DNA from: CAYLHS01 sp964594235 | Lineage (GTDB): Bacteria; Actinomycetota; Acidimicrobiia; Spongiisociales; UBA4744 | Reading direction: 5' to 3' | NCBI GenBank assembly: GCA_964594235.1 | Contig: CAZQMF010000013.1 | Coordinates: forward strand, 1 to 34,912 | Length of the DNA: 34,912 nt | Shown here: positions 14,511 through 22,249 of the stretch, one piece after another | Layout of the letters: each line of letters starts with the position of its first letter | Numbering within the stretch: position 1 is the first letter of the stretch | Notes under the pieces: model-generated | Databases searched by the model: none | Told to the model about the DNA's origin: nothing | What the model saw: the letters and a program-made list of their open reading frames with translations, nothing else | Program-made: the position numbers and the translations under genes

Positions 14511-15697
14511 AGCGGCTCGAAGATCTGGGCATGAGCTTCCTGGGACGTATCGCCCGAGTCGGCCGGCTCACGGTCACACTGCCCGACGGTGGAGTCCGTC
14601 GAGTGGGGACGGGCACGCCGGCTGCGGAGCTGCATCTCACGGCGTACTCGCCGCTTCGAGACATCCTCCAACGAGGGTTGACGGGATTCGCCGAGGCCTA
14701 CATGGATGGCCGAGTGGACACGCCAAGCCTCCCGGATCTTCTGCGCTGGGGTGCGGCCAACCAGAAGGCCTGGTTCGAACATCCGATGGCGAAGATGACC
14801 CTGCCGCTGCGCAGACTCTGGCAGCGGATACGGCCCGAACGCCGCCACTCTCGAGTGACGACGATGAACGATCACTACAACCTCGGAAACGACTTCTACG
14901 AGGCGTGGCTCGACGAGTCGATGACATACTCCTCGGCGAGGTTCCAGAACCCCGACCAGGACCTCGCCGACGCCCAACGCAACAAGTACCGGATCATCGC
15001 CGACCTCGCCGGGCTCGAACCCGGAGCGCGTGTGCTCGAAATCGGTTGCGGCTGGGGCGGCTTCGCCGAGTACGCGGCAGCAGAACGCGGGTGCAGGGTG
15101 ACCGCCATCACACTCTCGACCGAGCAGGCGGACTACGCGAGGAAACGGATCGAGAGTCGAGGGCTCACCGACAAGGTAGAGGTCAGGGTCCAGGACTTCC
15201 GTGAGGTTCGGGACCGCTACGACGCCGTCGTCTCGATCGAGATGATCGAATCGGTCGACGAGACGCAGTGGCCGCCTCTGTTCGCCACGATCGAACGAGC
15301 CCTCGAACCGGGAGGGCTCGCAGTGATGCAGATCATCACCATTCAGGATGCCGAGTGGGAGCGATACCGGTCCCGAGCCGACTTCATCCAGCAGTACATC
15401 TTCCCTGGGGGCCAACTCCCCGCCCCCAAGGTGCTGCGGCTACTCGCAAAGGAAGCCCATCTCGACGTTGAGAAGATCGAGACATTCGGTCGTGACTATG
15501 CGAGAACCCTCGCAATCTGGCTGGAACGCTTCGAGTCGGCGTGGCCGCGCCTCGCACGAGATCACCATCTCGACGAGCGATTCCACCGAATGTGGGAGCT
15601 CTATCTCGCATTGTGTGAGACCGGCTTCCGATTGGGTCGAATCAATGTCGAACAGTGGGTGTTCAGTGCCGAGTCGACACCTGAAGCTACATCGTGA
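14507..15697 (+). CDS. Cyclopropane-fatty-acyl-phospholipid synthase-family methyltransferase
   Basis: This 396-residue SAM-dependent methyltransferase acts on unsaturated chains of membrane phospholipids. The N-terminal 110 residues form the accessory domain; MNDHYNLGNDFYEAWLDESMTYSSARF (120-146) is the family substrate region, and VLEIGCGWGG (176-185) is the SAM motif. SIEMIESVDE and DFIQQYIFPGG follow at the usual spacing. Members may make cyclopropane rings, methyl-branched chains or, in Rhodobacter, precursors of furan fatty acids. The FAD oxidoreductase and DUF1365 partners point to a multi-step modification rather than a plain cyclopropane. It starts at ATG 14507 (ATGA overlap). In Rhodobacter sphaeroides a related gene belongs to the singlet-oxygen sigma regulon. 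Confidence 0.93.
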   Translation: MKRLEDLGMSFLGRIARVGRLTVTLPDGGVRRVGTGTPAAELHLTAYSPLRDILQRGLTGFAEAYMDGRVDTPSLPDLLRWGAANQKAWFEHPMAKMTLPLRRLWQRIRPERRHSRVTTMNDHYNLGNDFYEAWLDESMTYSSARFQNPDQDLADAQRNKYRIIADLAGLEPGARVLEIGCGWGGFAEYAAAERGCRVTAITLSTEQADYARKRIESRGLTDKVEVRVQDFREVRDRYDAVVSIEMIESVDETQWPPLFATIERALEPGGLAVMQIITIQDAEWERYRSRADFIQQYIFPGGQLPAPKVLRLLAKEAHLDVEKIETFGRDYARTLAIWLERFESAWPRLARDHHLDERFHRMWELYLALCETGFRLGRINVEQWVFSAESTPEATS

Positions 15698-15792
15698 TGC
15701 TCCGATCGGACACCCTCACGGCTCGTCCGACGAGAAGACCTCTTTCGCCGCCGCTACCCTCCGGCTGGTCGATGCGCAGGTGGAGAGAATGA
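15697..15792 (+). CDS. Possible 31-codon bridging ORF between methyltransferase and B12-protein genes
   Basis: ATG 15697 overlaps the methyltransferase stop (TGATG), and its own stop overlaps the B12-protein ATG (ATGA). The 31-residue product is rich in Arg and Pro (it begins MLRSDTLTARPTRR). It could keep ribosomes moving across the 91-nt gap, as a coupling or leader peptide. It may equally be chance in GC-rich DNA; codon bias does not decide. Confidence 0.25.
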   Translation: MLRSDTLTARPTRRPLSPPLPSGWSMRRWRE

Positions 15793-16772
15793 AGCCTTCG
15801 CGGCTTTCCGAAGCTCAACTAGGGATCGCTGCCGCCGCGCTCCACGGCAACTCCGGTCTGCTCTATCGGCTGGCAGCAGATCTGCTGGATGGCGGGACTC
15901 CGTTCGATGTCGTTCTGTTCGACATCCTTCTCGGCTCCGAGGTGAGCGTCGGATTGCGCTGGCAGGCCGGGGACTATCTCGTGTCCGAAGAGCACGCTGC
16001 GACGGCCACGCTGGAAACGGTGATCTCGCTGCTCGCCGGTTCGTTCGATCAACCCGGCGACGGTCCATCCGTCGTCGTGGCTGCGGCGGAAGGAGACAGC
16101 CATTCACTGCCGGCGAGGGCAGTGGCCGCCTACCTCCTCTCGACGGGCTTCCGAACGGTGTTTCTGGGAGCCAACGTGCTCGCCCACGACCTACGCGACT
16201 TCCTCATGTCCGAACCCCCTGACGCCGTTGTGCTCTCCTGCGCGATGAGCACGCACCTGGTGGGGGCGCGTGCGGCCATTCGAGAAACCCACGATGCCGG
16301 CGTGCCCGTGCTGGTCGGGGGTAGAGGGTTCGGTATGGACGGCGTGTGGGCCGCCCCGGTCGGAGCCGACGCGTGGGCTTTCTCGGGCAGAGACGCTTTC
16401 GACATGCTGAAGGGGTGGAACCCTGATCCGAGTGCGGCCGAAGCCTTGGCACGAGATCCGGGCGAAGTCGTCCAGACGGTGCTCGATCATCGACACTCGG
16501 TGTTGGCCACCGCCGAGGAGTGGCTGGCCAGTCTGTCCGGCGCGTCAATCGGGTCCAGGGTGCGAAACGAAATGGAACTGATCCTCGACGCGGTTGCGTC
16601 GGCCGGCCTCATCGATGACCGAACGCTCTTGGATGAGTTCCTGGCGTGGCAGCACGAGACACTGGCCGATCACGGCGTCGACACTCGTCTTGTCGAGGCT
16701 GTCGCTGTCGCTCTGATGCCGATTGCACCCAATCTCGCCGCATGGATCCAGACTGACTCGCCCACTGCCTAG
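15789..16772 (+). CDS. Cobalamin-binding protein with CarH-type light-sensing residues, no DNA-binding domain
   Basis: This 327-residue protein has a four-helix cap (about 1-85), a B12-binding Rossmann domain (about 92-210) and a helical C-terminal region of about 115 residues that I do not recognise. W58, E68 and H69 (RWQAGDYLVSEEH) match the W/E/H cap residues of CarH photoreceptors with the same W-to-E spacing of 10. H105 in EGDSHSLPA fits the lower axial ligand of cobalamin. The residue after W58 is glutamine where CarH has the histidine that ligates cobalt after light. There is no MerR helix-turn-helix. ATG 15789 has GGAG just upstream; the frame is open further up but has no good start. 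It probably senses light through adenosylcobalamin and acts by protein contact. Confidence 0.85.
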   Translation: MKPSRLSEAQLGIAAAALHGNSGLLYRLAADLLDGGTPFDVVLFDILLGSEVSVGLRWQAGDYLVSEEHAATATLETVISLLAGSFDQPGDGPSVVVAAAEGDSHSLPARAVAAYLLSTGFRTVFLGANVLAHDLRDFLMSEPPDAVVLSCAMSTHLVGARAAIRETHDAGVPVLVGGRGFGMDGVWAAPVGADAWAFSGRDAFDMLKGWNPDPSAAEALARDPGEVVQTVLDHRHSVLATAEEWLASLSGASIGSRVRNEMELILDAVASAGLIDDRTLLDEFLAWQHETLADHGVDTRLVEAVAVALMPIAPNLAAWIQTDSPTA

Positions 16773-16859
16773 ACCCTCGCAGGCCTGGCCATGCCGTCTG
16801 CGTCGATGTGCTCATTTTTCGCGGTCTCGAGGTCGAGTACGCACCCGAGGGTGCCGCGG

Positions 16860-17750
16860 TCATCGAAAACCTGGAGTCCGGTCGGTGAGCACAGGAGGGG
16901 CCGGCAGGGCCAGCTCATCGGCGATCCACCATGCGGCCCCGTCGACCAGTTCGAGGTTGTCGAGCCGCCACCGGTCGGCGTCCGAGATCCCAGGGCCGGG
17001 GCCACGCGCCAGCGACCACAGGGACCACGCCAGATGAGCGGCCGCCCACTTGGCCGCCTCCTGCATCGGAAGGGGCCGTCGCCCTTCGATCACGAGGTCG
17101 ATGTTGACCGTCGACGTATCGAACCACGGGCTCCCGATCCGAGCGTACGACCAATCGACGATCACGACGCGGTTCTCGAGAAAGCACAGATTCGAGTACC
17201 AGAGGTCGGCGTGGACCAAAGCACGCCCCCCGGGCGGGACCAGGGCGGCGTCGATGATCTCGCCGGCACAGGTCTCCAGCCACGGTCCCAGCTCGGGAGC
17301 GACCGCAGCTGCATGTTCGACGATTCCGCGACAGATCTCCTCGGATGGTCCTTCCAGCTCCGGAAGTGCCAGCGACGAGGGGATCGGAGTCCGCCGGAGT
17401 TCATGCAGAGCCTGTGAGAGACTCGAGAGGTCCTGCGGGTACGGTTCCGGCCAGTGACCGCTGGAGAGATCCTCGACCAGGAGCAGGGGCATGGGGCCGG
17501 TGACTGCTCCGCGGAGTTCGGGAAGGAACGGTGCGTCCAGCACGCTGAGCAGTGCAATCTCACGACGTATCTCTTCGGCCGATCGCTCGTCCTTCGCCGC
17601 CTTCACGAACAGCTTGGAACCGTCCCGAAACGTGGCGACCCCCGTGAGAGCATGGGTCAGCCCTTCCGACCTCACCGACCACCCCACGATGCTCGCGCCG
17701 ACTTCGCGCTCGATCATCTCGCGCACCCGGGCGTCGAGCGAGACGGGCAC
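16860..17750 (-). CDS. Aminoglycoside-phosphotransferase-fold (APH-like) kinase
   Basis: This 296-residue protein belongs to the APH/choline-kinase-like fold. The N-lobe has the strand KLFVKAAKDE with the ATP-contacting lysine and EIRREIALLSVL with the partner glutamate. The catalytic loop is ALVHADLWYSNLCF (HxDxxxxN), and the metal-binding aspartate is in VVIVDWSYARIGSPWFD. Such proteins phosphorylate small alcohols or act on antibiotics; most environmental members have no known substrate. GTG 17750 has GGAGG 6 nt upstream, whereas the TTG at 17756 would have no spacing. The upstream 60-codon gene ends 2 nt before this start, so the two are probably coupled. Confidence 0.85.
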   Translation of the reverse strand: MPVSLDARVREMIEREVGASIVGWSVRSEGLTHALTGVATFRDGSKLFVKAAKDERSAEEIRREIALLSVLDAPFLPELRGAVTGPMPLLLVEDLSSGHWPEPYPQDLSSLSQALHELRRTPIPSSLALPELEGPSEEICRGIVEHAAAVAPELGPWLETCAGEIIDAALVPPGGRALVHADLWYSNLCFLENRVVIVDWSYARIGSPWFDTSTVNIDLVIEGRRPLPMQEAAKWAAAHLAWSLWSLARGPGPGISDADRWRLDNLELVDGAAWWIADELALPAPPVLTDRTPGFR

Positions 17751-17752
17751 CG

Positions 17753-17935
17753 TCAACCTCCAGGGCAGGTTCGCATCCGGCGACCCGCCACCATGTCGAC
17801 CTGTGCGCTGGACAGGATCACAAAGCCGGAGACTCGCGGCTCACCTGTCGCACCGTTCCACTGACGAGGCTCGAAGGCGCCCAAGGCAGCCCCGGCAGCT
17901 ACCCCTCCAAGAACCAGTTGGATGATGCGGGTCAT
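17753..17935 (-). CDS. Small protein with N-terminal membrane segment
   Basis: This 60-residue product starts MTRIIQLVLGGVAAGAALGAF, a single hydrophobic helix or signal-anchor, followed by a polar tail ending RMRTCPGG. Its stop lies 2 nt before the GTG of the phosphotransferase-like gene, and that gene's GGAGG is inside this reading frame, which suggests translational coupling. A candidate -10 TACGCT ends 8 nt before the ATG on the minus strand, fitting a leaderless transcript. I do not recognise the family. It could also be a non-coding leader; confidence is moderate because it is short. Confidence 0.45.
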   Translation of the reverse strand: MTRIIQLVLGGVAAGAALGAFEPRQWNGATGEPRVSGFVILSSAQVDMVAGRRMRTCPGG

Positions 17936-18004
17936 GTGTGCGGAGCGTAGTCCAGCCGCCATTCCTCACATCGACCCCGCGCGGGCGCCGGGCCGAGGAC
18001 GAGA

Positions 18005-18925
18005 TTACGAGACTTCTTCGCCGAGGGGTTCGGCGACCTCGCGGGCCACGGCGGCAAGCCCGTCTGGCGCGTCGTTCGCGGCCACACCCAGGATCACATG
18101 ATTCGCCCCCGCCCGCACGAACCTCCGAGCGGTCTCGAGGGCGGAGCGTCGTGAGGCCGTGGTCGATCCGCACGACACCTGGGCAGCGAACACAAACCCT
18201 GCTGGATCACGACCTTCTGCCTGCAGGGCCCGAAGGATCTCGTCACGCTTGGTCGAAAAGTAGGCGATGTCACCCGGCCGGTTGCCCGGCATCGGCCAGC
18301 CAGAGGCGTAGCGAGCCGCGAGGGCGATCCCCCGTCGCTTCTGAACGCCCAGCCAGATCGGAGGACCCCCCGGGCGAACCGGTGGTGGTTCGTTCGTCGC
18401 CGACCTGAGCGGGAAGAACGGATCGTCGACGGTGACACCTGGCGGTTGCCGGGCCTCGTCAGAGAACAGGGCGCTCAGTACCTGCAGCGCACTCTCGAAG
18501 CGATTGAAACGTTCCGGTGGAGGTGGCAGCGGGATCCCTAGCGCGTCGTGTTCTCCCTCGTGCCAGCCGGCCCCAAGCCCCAGCACGAACCGTCCCCCTG
18601 TCACGTGATCAAGTACGGTGGCCGACTTCGCGAGCACGGCAGGGTGGCGGAACGTATTCGACAGGACTGCGATCCCGACCCACTTCCCGGGCACCCGGGT
18701 GGCCAACGCTGCGGCGGTTGTCGTCGATTCGAAGGCCGGGCCATTGCGCTCGCGGTTCGCGTTGGACAGGTGATCACTCATCCACCCTGCCGAAAAGACG
18801 GGGATCGTTCCCGCCAGCGCCCACGTGTCGTCAAGGCGGGACCAGTCGAAGGTTGCGGATTCGGTGGCAGAGATGCGAAAGCCGATCAGCCCTGGCCTTG
18901 CGTCGCCAACGAACTCGGATCCCAT
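18005..18925 (-). CDS. LLM-class F420-dependent oxidoreductase
   Basis: This 306-residue TIM-barrel enzyme is of the luciferase-like monooxygenase superfamily. Landmarks are LIGFRISATESATFDW at the first strand, VGIAVLSNTFRHPAVLAKSATVLDHVTGGRFVLGLGAGWHEGEHDALGI (strands 3-4, with the GRF.LGLGAGW signature), PIWLGVQKRRGIALAARYASGWP and the late AGANHVILGV strand. In actinobacteria this branch mostly uses F420 as hydride carrier. ATG 18925 has GGTGGAG 5 nt upstream; the longer frame overlaps the upstream gene. The start is 2 nt after the Ddn-like gene stop, so these two F420-type genes form one operon. The substrate is unknown. Confidence 0.9.
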   Translation of the reverse strand: MGSEFVGDARPGLIGFRISATESATFDWSRLDDTWALAGTIPVFSAGWMSDHLSNANRERNGPAFESTTTAAALATRVPGKWVGIAVLSNTFRHPAVLAKSATVLDHVTGGRFVLGLGAGWHEGEHDALGIPLPPPPERFNRFESALQVLSALFSDEARQPPGVTVDDPFFPLRSATNEPPPVRPGGPPIWLGVQKRRGIALAARYASGWPMPGNRPGDIAYFSTKRDEILRALQAEGRDPAGFVFAAQVSCGSTTASRRSALETARRFVRAGANHVILGVAANDAPDGLAAVAREVAEPLGEEVS

Positions 18926-18927
18926 CG

Positions 18928-19575
18928 TCACTCCACCGGCTCCAGGGTCCGTCGAATCATGCGCCATGCGACCACGAGAACGAGACCGACCGGCCACACC
19001 CAGACGAGATCCTGGTACCCCCCGTCCTCTGCGATTCTCCGCAGCTTCTGGATCCGAAGCAGCCGGTAGTCGGAGGTCGCTTCGGCCAGTTCGTCGTTGC
19101 TCATGCGTCGTGGATGCAGTCCGAACAACGGTGCCGCGAAACCGGAGTCGATCAGAATGCGACGCAGGCGATCGAGTCGCGCCGGATCATTGGACAGGTC
19201 GTCGACCGTAGCCTCCCACGGGCCATCCGGCAGCCAGATCGAGATGCTGCGTTGGGCGAGAGCGTTGCGGTACCAGTCGGTGTTCCTCCCGAAGGCCGCG
19301 GCACAGTAGATGTCACCGTCGACAATCGTGAAGTTGACGGGGGTGCGATAGGTGGTGCCGCTTCGCCGACCGACGTGTTCGATGACCATCAGCCTGCCAA
19401 ACCCGCCCGGCCATACATCGGTGAAACGACCGAGGCCCAGCCTCCACAGCAGGACCATCCACCGGTTCATCTCGTGAAAGACCCGGCGCAAAGCGGCGAA
19501 CGGCTCCGGTCGAGTGAGACGGCCGTACCTCGGAGCGACACCCTGCGGCGCCTCTGCCTGTCCGCTCGACAGCAT
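18928..19575 (-). CDS. Deazaflavin (F420)-dependent nitroreductase family protein with C-terminal helix
   Basis: This 215-residue Ddn/FDOR-A-like split-barrel protein contains VIEHVGRRSGTTYRTPVNFTIVDGDIYCAAAFGRNTDWYRNA, which holds the GRRSG cofactor loop and the WYRN(L/A) helix of the family. The N-terminal part has an amphipathic membrane-facing helix. An unusual C-terminal tail contains one hydrophobic segment (LVWVWPVGLVLVVAW) that probably anchors it in the membrane. ATG 19575 is preceded by GGAGG at 9 nt; a TTG at 19584 is an alternative. It sits directly upstream of the LLM-class enzyme and the two may share reduced F420. Confidence 0.87.
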   Translation of the reverse strand: MLSSGQAEAPQGVAPRYGRLTRPEPFAALRRVFHEMNRWMVLLWRLGLGRFTDVWPGGFGRLMVIEHVGRRSGTTYRTPVNFTIVDGDIYCAAAFGRNTDWYRNALAQRSISIWLPDGPWEATVDDLSNDPARLDRLRRILIDSGFAAPLFGLHPRRMSNDELAEATSDYRLLRIQKLRRIAEDGGYQDLVWVWPVGLVLVVAWRMIRRTLEPVE

Positions 19576-19707
19576 GCCTCGCAACCTCCAGTCAACGACC
19601 TCAGCCTACGCGGACCAACGGTGAAATCGACCAGAGCGTCCCGGTCACAGTCCGGGTAGGACGACGTCAGAACTGCGCTCTCCACTCGTGGTCGTGAACC
19701 GGGTACC

Positions 19708-19950
19708 GTGTCGGAGGATCCGGAACCCGCCAACGGCTCCCTGGAGGTCTCCGTCATCGCTACAGCAGCACGTCAGCCACCGATCGGGCTCCGCCCTCCA
19801 CATCGAGACGAACTGGAGGAAGTGGCTCGGCTCTGGGCAGCCGCCGGGCTGGTTGACAATCTGGAAGCAGCCACCGCCGAGGCGACCCGCGCGTTCCTCC
19901 CCGGGGCCGATCGGACGAGTCGAGCCACCGCGACGAAGGAGCAGCAGTAG
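19708..19950 (+). pseudogene. Possible N-terminal fragment of a GNAT acetyltransferase
   Basis: An 80-codon frame from GTG 19708 ends at TAG 19948-19950, overlapping the GTG of the next gene by one base (TAGTG). The part IGLRPPHRDELEEVARLWAA resembles the first strand and helix of GNAT acetyltransferases (the 'IRP..PxDLxxVAxLWxxxGL' pattern). The frame stops before any acetyl-CoA site, so it would be a remnant rather than an active enzyme. It may instead be a genuine small coupled protein. The family match is by eye only. Confidence 0.35.
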
Positions 19951-20330
19951 TGAGCTTCTGGACCGAAGAGGAGTTGGGTCGAATCGGTGAAGCCGAGTTG
20001 CTCGAGCTCGCCTCTCAACGCAAAGACGGGACGCTCCGTCGCTACGTCACCATGTGGGTAGTGCGAGTCGCCGACGACCTCTATGTCCGCTCCGCCTACG
20101 GACCAGACAACCCGTGGTATCGCCGGGCAGTTGCCAGTGGCACCGGCCGGATCCGGGCCGGCGGCATCGAACGTGACGTCACCTTTGCCGACGCGAGTGC
20201 GCACGCGAACATCGACGCTGCCTACCACGCCAAATACGATCGCTACGGACCCAGGATCGTCAGCACCGTCGTCGGGCCCGACGCCCACAACGTCACCATC
20301 CGGCTGATGGTCCGGAGAAACGCCGCCTAG
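19950..20330 (+). CDS. DUF2255 family protein
   Basis: This 126-residue protein fits the DUF2255 pattern: WTEEELGRIGEAELLELASQRKDGTLRRYVTMWVVRVADDLYVRSAYGPDNPWYRRAVASGTGRIRAGG. The RSAYGPDNPWYR core is typical. The fold is a split barrel related to flavin/F420-binding proteins, and several such families surround it. No catalytic role is established. It starts at GTG 19950, with AAGGAG about 9 nt upstream. It ends 132 nt before a convergent TMEM175-like gene. Confidence 0.82.
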   Translation: MSFWTEEELGRIGEAELLELASQRKDGTLRRYVTMWVVRVADDLYVRSAYGPDNPWYRRAVASGTGRIRAGGIERDVTFADASAHANIDAAYHAKYDRYGPRIVSTVVGPDAHNVTIRLMVRRNAA

Positions 20331-20462
20331 AGACAGCAGAAGACCTGGCCAGACAGCGGCCTGACCAGGACCGTGCGAGAGCGAGATCTGAGCCTAGGAC
20401 CTTCGGGCTGTGCGTCGGCTCGGCGGCCTGGCTCGCGGTCGGAGAGCCGATCGTCCAGGTCG

Positions 20463-21146
20463 CTACCCGTCTTCAACGCCGGTGACAACGTATCCCGCTT
20501 CGATCCGGCCGACAGGGCCCTCGAAGAGGTAACCGATGGGCAACAGCGCGTAGATCACCAGCGAGACCATTGGGGAGAACAGGGCGATGACAACAGCGCT
20601 GGCGTATGCGATAGGCCCGATGAGATAGCTCTTGAGCACCTTGCGTATCTCCAGAGGATCGGCCTCGGGTTTCATGAGCCGCATACGGAAAGCGGACTGC
20701 CAGACAACATTGAACATCAACGCCAGGGCGAACATCGCCAGGCCGTAGACCACGGCTGCCACTCCCCTCAGATTCGGATTCAGCACGTACTCGGCGAGGA
20801 GGGCGTTGGGGAAAGGGATGATCGCGATCGCCATCAGGGCGAAGATGTTGAGAACCAGAAACGTGTGGTTGACACCTCTGAGCAGGTTGAACATCCGATG
20901 ATGGTTGATCCAGTAGGCGCCGATGATGAAGAAGGTCACGGTGTAGGCGACATACGACGGCCACTGGTCGGCCAGGGCCGCCACGAGGTCCCCCTTGCTT
21001 GCCGCCGATTCGACGACCGGAACAGCCACCTCGAGTGACAGGAGTGTGATTCCGATGGCAAAGACACCGTCGGTGAATGCGGCCAGGCGATCGACCGCAA
21101 CATGACGAGCAGCATTGTCATCGTTGCCGACCAGCTTCTCTGCCAT
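20463..21146 (-). CDS. TMEM175-family potassium channel-like membrane protein
   Basis: This 227-residue integral membrane protein has six helices and the TMEM175/DUF1211 signature AFTDGVFAIGITLLSLEV in helix 1, where F-S/T-D-G-V-F lines the pore. WINHHRMFNLLRGVNHTFLVLN lies after helix 3, another conserved segment. Bacterial TMEM175 proteins are tetrameric potassium-leak channels. ATG 21146 has GGAGG about 7 nt upstream; the longer frame adds an arginine-rich leader with no support. It stands alone, convergent with the DUF2255 gene and divergent from the AraC regulator. Confidence 0.9.
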   Translation of the reverse strand: MAEKLVGNDDNAARHVAVDRLAAFTDGVFAIGITLLSLEVAVPVVESAASKGDLVAALADQWPSYVAYTVTFFIIGAYWINHHRMFNLLRGVNHTFLVLNIFALMAIAIIPFPNALLAEYVLNPNLRGVAAVVYGLAMFALALMFNVVWQSAFRMRLMKPEADPLEIRKVLKSYLIGPIAYASAVVIALFSPMVSLVIYALLPIGYLFEGPVGRIEAGYVVTGVEDG

Positions 21147-21365
21147 CGTGTCCTCCTCGCCCGAGCCGAGGCTACCTGAGATCCTCGAACGGACGGTGCG
21201 ACGCCTGCCCACTTCGAATGCAATTACGGCGTGATCTCACTTCGAACACTCTCGAGCTCAGTTTGAGAGGACGGTCCGGCGAGGTGTCCTGGAGCACGTC
21301 CGGTGACTCCTCGGTCCCGTTCTCGACCGGGCCCCCGGCGGCTAGGACGAGAACGCCGATACGCT

Positions 21366-21806
21366 GTGATCGTGACGCCGGAGAAGCTTGCCGACCTCGC
21401 GCACCTGCGCCGTGCTCGTGATCTGATGGACCGCGAGTACGCGAGTCCCCTCGATGTGAGGGCGATCGCCCGGGCCGCCCTGATGTCCCCCGCGCACTTT
21501 TCCCGCCAGTTCCGGGCGGCGTATGGAGAAACACCCCACGCCTACTTGATGACACGGAGAATCGAGCGGGCGAAGGCGCTGTTGCGCCTCGGCGACCTGT
21601 CGGTCACCGAAGTCTGCATGATGGTTGGTTGCGCATCGCTCGGTTCGTTCAGCGCGCGTTTCACACAGGTGGTGGGCGAGACACCGACGGCCTACCGGGC
21701 GCGTGACCACAGCGCGCTCGCGAGCGTGCCGGGCTGCATCGCGAGAGACCTCACCCGTCCCGTATCGAGCAGGATCGGAGAAGCGCTCGCGGCGTCGGTT
21801 CCGTAG
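21366..21806 (+). CDS. AraC-family transcriptional regulator (DNA-binding domain only)
   Basis: This 146-residue protein is essentially one AraC/XylS DNA-binding domain. The first helix-turn-helix is DVRAIARAALMSPAHFSRQF and the second is SVTEVCMMVGCASLGSFSARF, separated by RIERAKALLRLGDL. The G-E-T-P-xAYR ending closes the domain. There is no N-terminal ligand domain, so control must come from its own level or a partner. GTG 21366 or GTG 21372 are both possible starts. The gene is followed after 10 nt by a VOC-family protein, a frequent AraC-VOC pairing in actinobacteria. The VOC protein may be its target or may bind the inducer. Confidence 0.88.
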   Translation: MIVTPEKLADLAHLRRARDLMDREYASPLDVRAIARAALMSPAHFSRQFRAAYGETPHAYLMTRRIERAKALLRLGDLSVTEVCMMVGCASLGSFSARFTQVVGETPTAYRARDHSALASVPGCIARDLTRPVSSRIGEALAASVP

Positions 21807-21816
21807 GGTTGCGGCC

Positions 21817-22230
21817 ATGGATATCACCCTCTCCCAATGCTTCGTCATAGTCACCGACCCTGATCTCGCGCTGAGGTTCTACCGTGACGCCCTCGGCCTC
21901 GAACTGCGCAACGACGTTGCCCGCGGAGACTTCCGCTGGATCACCGTCGGCGCCGCCTCACAGCCCGGCGTCTCGGTCGTCCTCACGAACTATCTCAACG
22001 GCAGCCCTGCCGACGCGGAGGCGGTCACCGCCCTCGTCGCCAAGGGGGCCTTGAACGGCGTCCACTTCCACACCGACGACCTCGACGCCACCTTCGTGAA
22101 GGTGCGCGATCTGGGCGCCGAGATCGTGTCGGAGCCGGCCGACCAGCCGTGGGGTACGCGGGACTTCGCCGTGCGCGACCCTTCCGGCAATCTCATCCGC
22201 ATCGACCAGCCTCCGGCCTCACAGTCGTAG
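21817..22230 (+). CDS. VOC-family (glyoxalase/bleomycin-resistance fold) protein
   Basis: This 137-residue protein has the VOC beta-alpha-beta-beta-beta pairs: ITLSQCFVIVTDPDLALRFYRDALGLELRNDV in the first half and GVHFHTDDLDATFVKVRDLGAEIVSEP followed by FAVRDPSGNLIRIDQP in the second. A metal site of the H/E type is suggested by the HFHT and late-strand positions, but the final E of the usual E-x-x-Q/P pattern is replaced here by R-I-D. Its role is therefore likely binding or detoxification rather than true glyoxalase I. It lies 10 nt after the AraC gene and is probably co-transcribed with it. Confidence 0.88.
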   Translation: MDITLSQCFVIVTDPDLALRFYRDALGLELRNDVARGDFRWITVGAASQPGVSVVLTNYLNGSPADAEAVTALVAKGALNGVHFHTDDLDATFVKVRDLGAEIVSEPADQPWGTRDFAVRDPSGNLIRIDQPPASQS

Positions 22231-22249
22231 TCCGATTGACAGGCGTTGC

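Noticed and set aside
20343..20371. CCTGG...CCAGG hairpin between the DUF2255 and TMEM175 genes as terminator
   Set aside because: The stem is interrupted and short; position fits but pairing is too weak to list as a feature.
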